A stretch of DNA of 64,000 nt, taken from Verrucomicrobiota bacterium (GTDB lineage: Bacteria > Verrucomicrobiota > Verrucomicrobiia > Verrucomicrobiales > DEV007). How positions within the stretch are numbered: the first letter of the stretch is position 1; every line of letters starts with the position of its first letter. The stretch spans positions 62,001 to 126,000 of the forward strand of contig JAGWVU010000001.1 in NCBI GenBank assembly GCA_018970725.1, read 5' to 3'. Below the pieces are notes generated by a model. It saw only the letters and a list, made by a program, of their open reading frames with translations, had not been told where the DNA came from and ran no database searches. Below, one piece after another: positions 8,906-16,922 of the stretch. Both the position numbers and the translations under genes were made by a program.

Positions 8906-9908
8906 GTTGCCCAAAATCGCCATCACCATGGGGGATCCGGCCGGGGTCGGCCCGGAGATCTGTCTGCTGGCGCTGACCAATCCGGACATTTATCTGAATT
9001 GCCACCCCTTCGTTTTCGGTGACGCCGCCGTGTTGGCGAAGGCGGCCGATCAGATCGGCCTGGAACCGCCCGGGCATGTCATCCCATGGGAGGAATGGTC
9101 GGCCCACCACGAGAATTTCGAGAAGCCGGCGGTGGTGGATCTCGGGGCCATGCCGATCGAGGCCCTCACTCCGGGGACGGTCAGCGCAGAGACGGGGAGG
9201 GCGAGTCACGAGTATATTCTCCGCGCCATCGAGGCGGCCTTGGCCGGCCAAGTGTCCGCCATCACGACCGGTCCGATTCACAAGGAGGCGCTGCGATCCG
9301 CCGGGATCCAGTTTCCCGGACACACGGAGATCTTCGCGGAGCGCATGGGGGCCGCCCGGCATTGCATGATGATGACGAGCGGCCTCATGACCTGCAGTTT
9401 CGCCACCCTGCATGTCGGCTACAGCGAGGTCCCCGGACTTCTCAGCGTGGAACGGATCCGGGATGTGATCGAACTGACGCATGAGGCCATGACCCGGCTC
9501 CGCGAGCGCGAGCCGCGTCTCGCGGTCTGTGGTCTGAATCCCCACGCGGGAGAGCACGGTCTCTTCGGTCAGGGAGAGGAGGAGCGGATTCTCATCCCCG
9601 CGATCGAGGAAGCGAGAGCCAGGGGATGGAAGATCGAGGGGCCCTGGCCTCCCGACACTGCGTTCTTGCCGGAGCGCCGGCGGGAGATCGACGCCTATGT
9701 GTGCCTGTATCACGATCAGGGCCTAATCCCGCTCAAGGCCCTTGCCTTTGATGAGGCGATCAATCTCACGCTGGGGTTGCCGAAGATCCGGACGTCGGTC
9801 GACCATGGGACGGCCCTCGACATTGCCTGGAAGGGCCGGGCCAGCCCGAACAGCCTTTTCGAGGCGATTCTCCTGGCGGCGCGACTTGCCCGCCAGGCGA
9901 TCGGCTGA
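8898..9908 (+). CDS. pdxA: 4-hydroxythreonine-4-phosphate dehydrogenase
   Basis: Oxidises 4-phosphohydroxy-L-threonine in the DXP-dependent pyridoxal-phosphate pathway. The 336-residue protein begins with ITMGDPAGVGPEI. It carries TTGPIHKEAL and GHTEIFAERMG (metal-binding His), and further on YHDQGLIPLKAL and VDHGTALDIAW, all hallmarks of PdxA. The start is GTG at 8898, preceded by a strong purine-rich Shine-Dalgarno (GGAGGAGGGAGG, 8881-8892), which decides the start. No pdxJ is adjacent. Its stop lies 3 bp from the end of the convergent uxaC. Confidence 0.95.
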   Translation: MAELPKIAITMGDPAGVGPEICLLALTNPDIYLNCHPFVFGDAAVLAKAADQIGLEPPGHVIPWEEWSAHHENFEKPAVVDLGAMPIEALTPGTVSAETGRASHEYILRAIEAALAGQVSAITTGPIHKEALRSAGIQFPGHTEIFAERMGAARHCMMMTSGLMTCSFATLHVGYSEVPGLLSVERIRDVIELTHEAMTRLREREPRLAVCGLNPHAGEHGLFGQGEEERILIPAIEEARARGWKIEGPWPPDTAFLPERRREIDAYVCLYHDQGLIPLKALAFDEAINLTLGLPKIRTSVDHGTALDIAWKGRASPNSLFEAILLAARLARQAIG

Positions 9909-9911
9909 GTC

Positions 9912-11327
9912 TCAAGCCGGCGGCGTGTCCAAGCCGAGAAAGTCGCGGGCGTTGGCGTAACAGATCTTGCGGACCATCGCGCCGACCATCGCCAGGTCGT
10001 CCGGAATCAGTCCGTCGGTCATGTCCCGCCCGAGCAGGTTGCAGAGGGTGCGCCGAAAATATTCGTGCCGGGGAAAGCTCATGAATGATCGGGAATCCGT
10101 CAGCATCCCGATGAACCGGGAGAGGAGCCCGACATTGGAGAGCGCGTTGATCTGCCACTCCATCGCCTCCTTTTGATCGAGGAACCACCAACCGCTCCCA
10201 AACTGCACCTTGCCGGGGGTCTCCCCGTCCATGAAGTTGCCCGCCATGGCGGCGAAAAGGTAGTTGTCCGCGGGATTCAGGTTGTAGAGGACCGTCTTGG
10301 GCAGGGCCTGCATTTCCGTGAGGCGTCCGAGGTAACGCGACAGCGCGACCCCTTGATTCCAATCGCCGATCGAATCGCAGCCGATATCCGGGCCAAGGTT
10401 GCGGAAAAGATGGGTGTTGTTGTTGCGGAGGGCTCCGAGATGGAGCTGCTTCGTCCAGCCCTTTTCGGCGTCGAGCTGCCCAAAAAAGAGCATCAGGGAG
10501 GTGGCGAATTTTCCTTGCTCCTCCGGAGTGGCCCCGATGCCGCTGCGGACCTTGTCAAAGATTGCCGCGGCGGTTGCGTCGGAGCAGAAATCGGCATGAC
10601 AGTGGATCAAGCCGTGGTCGGAGAGCCTTCCACCCAGTGCATGGAAGTCGTCATGGCGTTTGCGCAGGGCTTCTTGCAGAGCCGCGTAGGAAGCAATCTC
10701 GACGTCCGCGATTCCCGCCAACCGGTCGGTCCACGCGTTGAACGCTGCCGCGTCCTGAACGTTGAGCGCCTTGTCCGGCCGGAACGTGGGGAAGACCCGG
10801 AGAGGGATGGACGCGTCCGCCGCCAGCTCCCGGTGCCAGCAAAGGTCATCGGCGGGATCATCGGTGGTGCACAAGGCGCGCACCTTCCATCTGGTGAGGA
10901 TGGCTCGGGCGGAGAAACCGGGTTCGGCGAGCCGGGCCTTGGTTTCCTCCCAGATGGCCGGGGCGGTGGACTCGTCGAGCAGGGTGTCGATGCCGAAATA
11001 GCGCTTCAGTTCGAGGTGCGTCCAGTGGTAGATCGGATTGCGCAACGTGTGAGGAACCGTGCGCGCGAAGGCGAGAAATTTCTCGCGGGGCTCTGCCGCT
11101 CCGGTGCAAAACGCTTCGGCAATCCCGTTGGAGCGCATCGCCCGCCACTTGTAGTGATCTCCCTCGAGCCAGATTTCGAAGAGATTCGCGAAGGACCGGT
11201 TCGTGGCGATGTCCCTCGGGGGCAGGTGATTGTGGTAGTCGAGAATCGGCTCATCTTTGGCAAATTCATGGTAAAGGCGGCGGGCCGGCTCCGAGAGAAG
11301 GAGGAAATCGTCGTGAATGAAGGGCAT
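9912..11327 (-). CDS. uxaC: Glucuronate isomerase (uronate isomerase)
   Basis: Interconverts glucuronate/fructuronate and galacturonate/tagaturonate in hexuronate breakdown. The 471-residue length matches UxaC. The N-terminus includes LDYHNHLPPRDIA (the metal-binding HxH of the amidohydrolase-like barrel), followed by EIWLEGDHYKWRAMRSNG and the family-typical CTTDDPADDL and VFPTFRPDKA motifs. It stands alone: no uxaB, uxuA or kdg genes flank it here. Confidence 0.95.
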   Translation of the reverse strand: MPFIHDDFLLLSEPARRLYHEFAKDEPILDYHNHLPPRDIATNRSFANLFEIWLEGDHYKWRAMRSNGIAEAFCTGAAEPREKFLAFARTVPHTLRNPIYHWTHLELKRYFGIDTLLDESTAPAIWEETKARLAEPGFSARAILTRWKVRALCTTDDPADDLCWHRELAADASIPLRVFPTFRPDKALNVQDAAAFNAWTDRLAGIADVEIASYAALQEALRKRHDDFHALGGRLSDHGLIHCHADFCSDATAAAIFDKVRSGIGATPEEQGKFATSLMLFFGQLDAEKGWTKQLHLGALRNNNTHLFRNLGPDIGCDSIGDWNQGVALSRYLGRLTEMQALPKTVLYNLNPADNYLFAAMAGNFMDGETPGKVQFGSGWWFLDQKEAMEWQINALSNVGLLSRFIGMLTDSRSFMSFPRHEYFRRTLCNLLGRDMTDGLIPDDLAMVGAMVRKICYANARDFLGLDTPPA

Positions 11328-11396
11328 GGTCGGGAGAGTAACGCCGTGTCGATCGGGTGAGTCAAGCAGGTCGGCGCAGGGGAAGGCCGCGGCCGG

Positions 11397-12602
11397 TCAA
11401 CCGGATTTGCAGTTGAACGACCAATCTAGGACGTCGGCAATGCGAACCGCCACGAGGCTGCCATAACGGAGCGAGGGCAACTTGCGCGGATGGTTGGCCA
11501 GCCGCCCTTCGAGAGTTTCCTGATGAAGGGCATCGACCCAGATCCAGACACTCTCGGTCTGGCCTCCTTCGGTCACCGCCGCTTTCACGGTGAACTGATC
11601 CCCCGCTTTTCGCCGGGAGAAGGCGGCCTTGAACTCGGGAAAGGCGGCAACGGCAGGGCAGGGGCCGGCCGGGGGCGGGGCGGGAGCGGGCACGCCGCGG
11701 AAAGGGGGAGGGAGCCGCTCGCTGCTGAAGCGACCGCTGGAGTCGTTGCAAAGCCGGATGCAAACCGGCTCGGACCACACGTTGATCTGGCCGGATGGGG
11801 GGTGGAAAATGGCGAGGTCATCCGCTTCGGCGAGCTTGGCGATCAAGTTCAGGGGGGCGGTCCGTGGATTGCCAATCCCCGCCGGACTGATGGTTGGCTG
11901 GCGCCAGGACACCATGAGACAGGCCCGGTGGGTGCGAACGGCGGACCGGATCGCCGGATCGGCAATGAGCAGGGTGACTTCGCGAGGATCGGGCCAGAAG
12001 GGGGCGGACCGGGTCTCGACGCGCAGAAGGCCGAAGCTGCCAACCATCTCGAGCGAGCCGTCTGCCAGAGCCTTGACCGAGTGCACGTTTTCCGGTGCGA
12101 ATGCCTCGTTGGCGATCTCCTGCCATTCCGTGGCGTGGAGACTCCGGGGCTCTGCAAGGAGCAAAACGAAGGTCGGTTGGAGGTCGCGTCCGTTGATCCG
12201 CCCAGACGCCGGGGGGTGCGGCTTGCGGACGGGATCCGTCCGGGGATTGAACCGGCCCGTTCTTCGCCAACGGGTAAAATGTTTCTCTGAGAGCATGAGA
12301 ACAAGGCCGGCATTGGCGGCGGCCAGGGCACCGACCCATGAGGTGGGTTGGGCGATGAAATGAGCGAGATGGACGATGCCGCTCAAGAGCAGGGCGGCGA
12401 GAAGGGTCGCCCGCGCCTTGCGACTCCCACCCGACAGCAACGCAAACAGGGCGGAGGCGGAGATCAGCGGGGCCAGAAAAAAATGGGAGGCCTGGGATGG
12501 GCCGACCTGAAGGGCCCAGAGCAAAGTCAGGGCTCCGAGCCCGGTGGCCGCCAGCAGGGGAGGCTTTGAGGGAGGGAAGGGAATGGGCTGGCCCGTTTTC
12601 AT
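11397..12602 (-). CDS. Membrane protein with C-terminal DUF2314-like domain
   Basis: Function unknown. The 401-residue protein has four hydrophobic segments in its first 110 residues, then a soluble region of about 200 residues that is unrecognised, then a C-terminal stretch (FTVKAAV, VWIWVDAL, LEGRLANHP, ADVLDW) matching the pattern of DUF2314 (YegJ-like) domains. That domain is usually found free or in short proteins, so this is an unusual fusion. The frame stays open to a TTG at 12623, but the ATG at 12602 is the more normal start. The segment between the membrane part and DUF2314 is proline-rich near its end. It is divergent from the exported protein at 12708. Confidence 0.65.
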   Translation of the reverse strand: MKTGQPIPFPPSKPPLLAATGLGALTLLWALQVGPSQASHFFLAPLISASALFALLSGGSRKARATLLAALLLSGIVHLAHFIAQPTSWVGALAAANAGLVLMLSEKHFTRWRRTGRFNPRTDPVRKPHPPASGRINGRDLQPTFVLLLAEPRSLHATEWQEIANEAFAPENVHSVKALADGSLEMVGSFGLLRVETRSAPFWPDPREVTLLIADPAIRSAVRTHRACLMVSWRQPTISPAGIGNPRTAPLNLIAKLAEADDLAIFHPPSGQINVWSEPVCIRLCNDSSGRFSSERLPPPFRGVPAPAPPPAGPCPAVAAFPEFKAAFSRRKAGDQFTVKAAVTEGGQTESVWIWVDALHQETLEGRLANHPRKLPSLRYGSLVAVRIADVLDWSFNCKSG

Positions 12603-12707
12603 CAGCTTGCGCGAGACCGTCAACCCGCAAATTACCGTTCACGGAGCGAAACGCAAACGTCATCGTATTGACGGGAAAGCAACTTCGAGAGAGAAATATG
12701 AGCCCCT

Positions 12708-13637
12708 ATGGAAAAATCCACGATCCCACGCCTTCGCCGTTCCACTGCGGCTTTCGCCGTCATGCTCCTCGGTTTTGCTGCCGAGCTGCCGGGTGAAGTT
12801 CTCTCTCCCGATCAGGTCCAGAAGATTCTCGCGGAGCTGCAGCGGGTCGATGAGATCGTGAGTGGCAAGCAATCGGAGGGGCGTCGGAGTGCGTTCGATG
12901 CGTTCCGGCGTGGAGCGGCCAACGAGAAAGACGCCTATGAACTGTTTCTGGCTTGTTCGAAGCAGGTGGATTTCGATGAGCAAGGCAAGACCTCGACGGA
13001 ATTTCGCGAGTGGAGGGAGCGGCAGGAAGCGAATTTGAAACGGCCGTCGCGGATGGCCGCCATGCAGATGCAGCTGCAGTATCTGGTGTTGACCCTGCGA
13101 CTGGCGCAGGGAGAGGCGCCTCTGAAGGTTTTACCGGAGGTGGAGACCTTTCTGGCGGCCTTGGTGAGCAACGCGGAGTCCTTTGAGGGCGACCTCGCGG
13201 TCTTGCAGCGGGAGAATGTGTTGTCCACGCCCTTCGCGAAGGCCTACAAGCTCGAGCAGACCGTGAATCTGCCGAATTGGAACCTAGTCCCCGGCAATAT
13301 CGGGCAGGTCTACGAGCGCTTTGTGCTACCCACCATGCGGGACACTCACCCTGAACTGGTCGGGGCGACATGGGACCGGAGGATCCAGTTGGAGACCCAA
13401 CTCCTCAAGACGGTGCGCAAGGACGACGAAGTGGCCCAACAGAAGTTTGCCGCGGAAACCCTGCCCCGGTTGCATTGGCGCCGATCGGCCGACGTATTCC
13501 GCACGGGCCAACAAACGGAAGGGGCGCTGGCCATGCTGAAACTGCTCCAGCAACACGCTGACCACGCGGATGCCGGCGAATGGATTCAGGATTTCCGGCA
13601 GTTGCTGGAGCCGCCCGCCCCGAAAAAGACACCGTGA
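12708..13637 (+). CDS. Exported protein of unknown function
   Basis: Not recognised. The 309-residue protein starts with a classical signal peptide: basic KSTIPRLRR, hydrophobic AFAVMLLGFAAELPG, and probable cleavage near residue 29. The mature part is largely helical and charged with no cysteine-rich or catalytic motif visible; the C-terminus is ALAMLKLLQQHADHADAG followed by EWIQDFRQLL and a proline/lysine tail. rpsN lies 98 bp downstream and has its own promoter, so there is no obvious operon. Confidence 0.65.
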   Translation: MEKSTIPRLRRSTAAFAVMLLGFAAELPGEVLSPDQVQKILAELQRVDEIVSGKQSEGRRSAFDAFRRGAANEKDAYELFLACSKQVDFDEQGKTSTEFREWRERQEANLKRPSRMAAMQMQLQYLVLTLRLAQGEAPLKVLPEVETFLAALVSNAESFEGDLAVLQRENVLSTPFAKAYKLEQTVNLPNWNLVPGNIGQVYERFVLPTMRDTHPELVGATWDRRIQLETQLLKTVRKDDEVAQQKFAAETLPRLHWRRSADVFRTGQQTEGALAMLKLLQQHADHADAGEWIQDFRQLLEPPAPKKTP

Positions 13638-13695
13638 GATTCCGGTCACCGAAAAGGGGAGGATTTCCCCGTTTTGCAGTTTGCACGTTTTTCCC

Positions 13696-13723
13696 TTGAA
13701 ATCACCCGGGGAGCGGCTATGTA
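13696..13723 (+). promoter_or_regulatory. Promoter for rpsN with very short leader
   Basis: TTGAAA (-35, 13696-13701) and TATGTA (-10, 13718-13723) are separated by 16 bp. The rpsN ATG begins at 13736, so the transcript leader would be only about five to seven bases, and no Shine-Dalgarno is present. Confidence 0.6.
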
Positions 13724-13735
13724 AACATCCCTCTT

Positions 13736-14005
13736 ATGGCGAAACAAGGCTGGATCGAACGCAACAAGCGCAAGCGCAGGACCGTTGAGAAGTATGCGAA
13801 GTTGCGTGCGAAACTCAAGGCGGAGAAGGATTACGTGGGGCTGTCCATGCTTCCCCGCGATGCCAGCCCGACCCGGGTGGTCAACCGCTGTCAGTTGACG
13901 GGCCGTCGCCGGTCCTTCATCCGTCGCTTTAAGCTCTCGCGGATTGCCTTCCGGGAACTGGCTTCGGCTGGTATGGTTCCGGGGGTGACGAAGAGCAGCT
14001 GGTGA
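13736..14005 (+). CDS. rpsN: 30S ribosomal protein S14
   Basis: Small-subunit head protein needed for late 30S assembly. The 89-residue sequence ends with [20 protein letters not shown] and [18 protein letters not shown], the universal S14 C-terminus. It has a single cysteine, so it belongs to the zinc-free (C-) class. It is slightly shorter than the roughly 101-residue E. coli form. It lies outside the spc operon, next to an FmdB-type zinc ribbon gene, which suggests a standalone locus. Confidence 0.96.
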   Translation: MAKQGWIERNKRKRRTVEKYAKLRAKLKAEKDYVGLSMLPRDASPTRVVNRCQLTGRRRSFIRRFKLSRIAFRELASAGMVPGVTKSSW

Positions 14006-14055
14006 TCGTTGCGGGGCGCTCTCCCCGTTCCTACGGGTTCTTCCCCCCATTTTCA

Positions 14056-14084
14056 TTGGAATTCTTCCTTCGCCTTGTTATCGT
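14056..14084 (+). promoter_or_regulatory. Candidate promoter for FmdB-family gene
   Basis: TTGGAA (14056-14061) and TATCGT (14079-14084) are 17 bp apart. A strong Shine-Dalgarno AGGAAGG (14087-14093) sits four bases before the ATG at 14098. Confidence 0.45.
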
Positions 14085-14097
14085 TTAGGAAGGTCCA

Positions 14098-14352
14098 ATG
14101 CCTCTTTACGAGTATATCGCTGAGTCTCAGGAGGATTGTTGTCGGGTTTGCGCTCGCGGCTTCGAAATTCGTCGGCCCCTTTCGCGTCCGCCATTGGAGC
14201 GTTGCCCGCTTTGTTCCAGGCCGGTACGGAAGTTGCTTTCCCGAAACATCTCCCAACCCAAATTGACCGCTCCTCTTTCAGTGTCCGATGCCAAAAAGTC
14301 CGGGTTCACCGTTTTGGAGCGTCGCGATGAGGGTGTTTACGAGAAGTTGTGA
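14098..14352 (+). CDS. FmdB-family zinc ribbon protein
   Basis: Small putative regulatory protein of the FmdB/CxxC_CXXC_SSSS family. The 84-residue protein starts with the diagnostic MPLYEY and has two cysteine pairs (CRVC and CPLC), spaced to bind one zinc ion, followed by RPVRKLLSRNI. The C-terminal tail (about 50-84) is low in conserved features and ends GVYEKL. The start is fixed by the AGGAAGG ribosome-binding site. Its role is unknown in most bacteria. Confidence 0.85.
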   Translation: MPLYEYIAESQEDCCRVCARGFEIRRPLSRPPLERCPLCSRPVRKLLSRNISQPKLTAPLSVSDAKKSGFTVLERRDEGVYEKL

Positions 14353-14431
14353 AGGCTGCTGACAGACCATTCCGGGCTACCGGTGATTTTTCTCCTGAAC
14401 CGGGAGGTTTTGGCGTCCTCGGGCGCAAGCC

Positions 14432-15868
14432 ATGACCACCGCGCTTCTGCTCCTCCCGATTCTCGCCGAAGTCGCTCCCGGTGTGCCTTCCGTAGCCTTT
14501 TGGCCCGGTTTCTGGCGGGGATGTTTTCTGCTTCTTCTCGTCGTCCTGAACGGTTTTTTCGTCGCGGCTGAGTTTTCGATTGTCCGGGCGCGGGGAGGGC
14601 GACTCGAGGTCCTCCTGGAGCGCGGCGACGCTTCCGCGGCTCTTTTGCAGAAGATCGGAGGGCAGCTTGATTCGTATCTTTCGGTTACCCAGCTCGGCAT
14701 CACAGTTTCGAGCATTGCCTTGGGCGTGATCGCTGAGCCCTTTTTTTCCTACGGATTGGATCCGCTGTTGCGCGGGGCCGGGCACACCGATCCAACGCTG
14801 CTTGATCTGATTTCCTTCGGGGTTTCGTTTCTTGCGGTGACGTCGCTCCACGTGGTCATCGGGGAGTTGTTGCCAAAGAATCTGGCGATATTGCGGCCGC
14901 TGCAGACCGCTCTCTTCATCGTCCGTCCGCTCCAATGGGTCCACGCCGTGGCAAGCCCCGTGGTCTGGCTTATGGGAGGAACGGCGCGGGCCTTGCTGAA
15001 GTGGATCTTCCGGGTCGATCCGGTCAGCGAAAAGGAGATCGGGCATACGGCGGAGGAACTTGCGGTGCTGGTGAGTGCTTCCGAAAAGTCCGAGGTCACC
15101 GAGGTCGAGAAGGAAATTCTGATCAATGCGCTCGAGCTTAGCGAATTGGAAGCCCGAGAGATCATGCTGCCGCGCAACAAGGTCGTGGTTCTGGATATCA
15201 ACGACACCTTTGAGGAGAACTTTGCCAAGGCAATGGAATCGCGGCACACGCGTTTTCCTTTGGTCAACGGACACCTGGACCGCACTCTGGGGCTGATCCA
15301 CGTGAAGGACCTGATGCAAATTAACCGGGCCGCTGCTCCCGACTTGAAATCAATCATTCGTCCCTTGGAATTGGTTCCGGAGCGGATGGCCGCCGATCTC
15401 TTGCTCAAGAAGTTCCTCAGTTCCCGGGCCCACATGGCCTTGGTTGTGGATGAGTATGGCGGGTCGTTGGGGATCGTCACGCTGGACAATGTGGTCGAGG
15501 AGTTGGTTGGGGACATCAACGACGAGTTCGATGAGGCGGAGGTTGAGGGGAGCCGGTTCGAACGTCTGAGCGAGACCTCCTTCGAGGTGGACGGAACGCT
15601 GCCGATGTATGAGCTGGCCGATTACAGTGGGCTGGAGCTGGAAGACCCGGAAGTCTCCACGGTGGGTGGTTACGTGACCCATCGTTTGGGGCACCTGCCC
15701 AAGACCGGGGAGCGTTTGCGAGTGCAGGAGTACTGGGTCACCGTCACGGAGGCGGACGACCGGGTTATCGGAAAGCTGCACTTTGAGCGGATTTCGGGGG
15801 ACGGCCATCCCGACGACGCCGCACAGGGCGTGCCTCACGACGCCACGGAGGGAGCCTTGGCTTCTTGA
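14432..15868 (+). CDS. CNNM/CBS-pair transporter, hemolysin C/CorC family
   Basis: Predicted inner-membrane divalent-cation (magnesium/cobalt) exporter of the CNNM family, often annotated hemolysin. The 478-residue protein has an N-terminal DUF21/CNNM membrane domain (about 25-215, with LNGFFVAAEFSIVRARGGRL), a CBS pair (about 225-350, including MLPRNKVVVLD and HMALVVDEYGGSLGIVTL) and a C-terminal CorC/HlyC transporter-associated domain (about 365-450, with FEVDGTLPMYEL and TVGGYVTHRLGHLP). Domain order and length are standard. No Shine-Dalgarno is evident before the ATG at 14432. Confidence 0.93.
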   Translation: MTTALLLLPILAEVAPGVPSVAFWPGFWRGCFLLLLVVLNGFFVAAEFSIVRARGGRLEVLLERGDASAALLQKIGGQLDSYLSVTQLGITVSSIALGVIAEPFFSYGLDPLLRGAGHTDPTLLDLISFGVSFLAVTSLHVVIGELLPKNLAILRPLQTALFIVRPLQWVHAVASPVVWLMGGTARALLKWIFRVDPVSEKEIGHTAEELAVLVSASEKSEVTEVEKEILINALELSELEAREIMLPRNKVVVLDINDTFEENFAKAMESRHTRFPLVNGHLDRTLGLIHVKDLMQINRAAAPDLKSIIRPLELVPERMAADLLLKKFLSSRAHMALVVDEYGGSLGIVTLDNVVEELVGDINDEFDEAEVEGSRFERLSETSFEVDGTLPMYELADYSGLELEDPEVSTVGGYVTHRLGHLPKTGERLRVQEYWVTVTEADDRVIGKLHFERISGDGHPDDAAQGVPHDATEGALAS

Positions 15869-15981
15869 GTCTTTTGGAACTTGTGCCCGGAGGGGTGGTC
15901 GCCGAGGTCGACAGCCTTGCGGCCAAGGGTTCAATCCACCGGATTGGCGGCGGTCCGCTCCGCGTCGATACCGGCCGTCGG

Positions 15982-16911
15982 TCAGTCGACCTTTTCTGGG
16001 GATGCCTTGAGGAATAGGGCCTCGAGACCCGCCTTCCCGGCCATTTCCCGGCCTTCTTCCGCCCCCAAGACCAGCAAAGCCGTTGCCCAGGCATCGGCCT
16101 GAATCGCGCTCGGTGCAATCACGGACACCGAGACGGTATCGTGGGCAACCGGGCGCCGGGTCCGGGGATCGATGATGTGGGTGACAGTCCCTTCTTTCCG
16201 CTGTTCCCGCTGGCGGTAGGTGCCGGAAGTGGCCAGAGCCTCGTTCCGGAGAGAGAGCGAGGTGGCCGCCGACTTTCCAACAATCCCGGGATCTTGGATT
16301 CCCACGCGCCACCCGCCGCCGGTGGGACCGTCTCCCCGGGCCAGCAACTCGCCGCCCAGCTCGAGGAGAAAATTGTGGTGACCGGCGGCGAGGAGTCGGG
16401 AAGCGATGCGTTCCAAGGCGAAGCCTTCGGCCAAAGCGGAGAGATCGAGGGTCGGCGCCGACGTCTTTTTGCGGAGGGCAGGTCGGCAGGGGTCATAATC
16501 GATCAGCTCGAGGCAGGGTTGCGCCCCGGGATTGGCGAGAGAGGGCGGACCGAAGCCGAAGGCCGCGGTCAGGGGACCAACGGTGGGATCGAAGGCGCCC
16601 GAGGACCGATCATGCACCTCCCTCGCGAGGAGAAACGCTTCGGAGAGTTCGGCAGAGACAGGAAACCATTGATGGGGCGGGGTTTGGTTGAACCGCGAAA
16701 TTTCGGAATCCGCCCGCCAGGTGGAAAAGACGGACTCGAGGGCGTCGAGCTCTCGCTGAACTTGAGCTTGATCTGGGGCGGAGCCGAGGGTGCGGAGCGA
16801 CCAAGTGGTTCCCATGGAAGGGCCGCCGCAGAGGAACTCATTGCCGACCGGGCGACAGGACACCGAAAGAAACAGGGGGACGAGGATGAATGCTTGGGGC
16901 GAAAGATTCAC
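15982..16911 (-). CDS. apbE: FAD:protein FMN transferase (ApbE), lipoprotein
   Basis: Transfers FMN from FAD onto threonine residues of exported or periplasmic domains. The open frame extends far upstream, but that part is antisense to the preceding gene; the GTG at 16911 gives a signal peptide with lipobox SVSC and lies 11 bp after the upstream stop. The 309-residue protein shows the ApbE motifs PSMGTTWSL, SALAEGFALERI, LLELGGELLARGDG, HIIDPRTRRPV and ADAWATALLVLG. The immediate upstream gene encodes two FMN_bind domains with flavinylation sites, so the substrate is almost certainly that protein. It is third in the operon 20854 to 15982. Confidence 0.93.
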   Translation of the reverse strand: MNLSPQAFILVPLFLSVSCRPVGNEFLCGGPSMGTTWSLRTLGSAPDQAQVQRELDALESVFSTWRADSEISRFNQTPPHQWFPVSAELSEAFLLAREVHDRSSGAFDPTVGPLTAAFGFGPPSLANPGAQPCLELIDYDPCRPALRKKTSAPTLDLSALAEGFALERIASRLLAAGHHNFLLELGGELLARGDGPTGGGWRVGIQDPGIVGKSAATSLSLRNEALATSGTYRQREQRKEGTVTHIIDPRTRRPVAHDTVSVSVIAPSAIQADAWATALLVLGAEEGREMAGKAGLEALFLKASPEKVD

Positions 16912-16922
16912 GGCAGTCGGGT

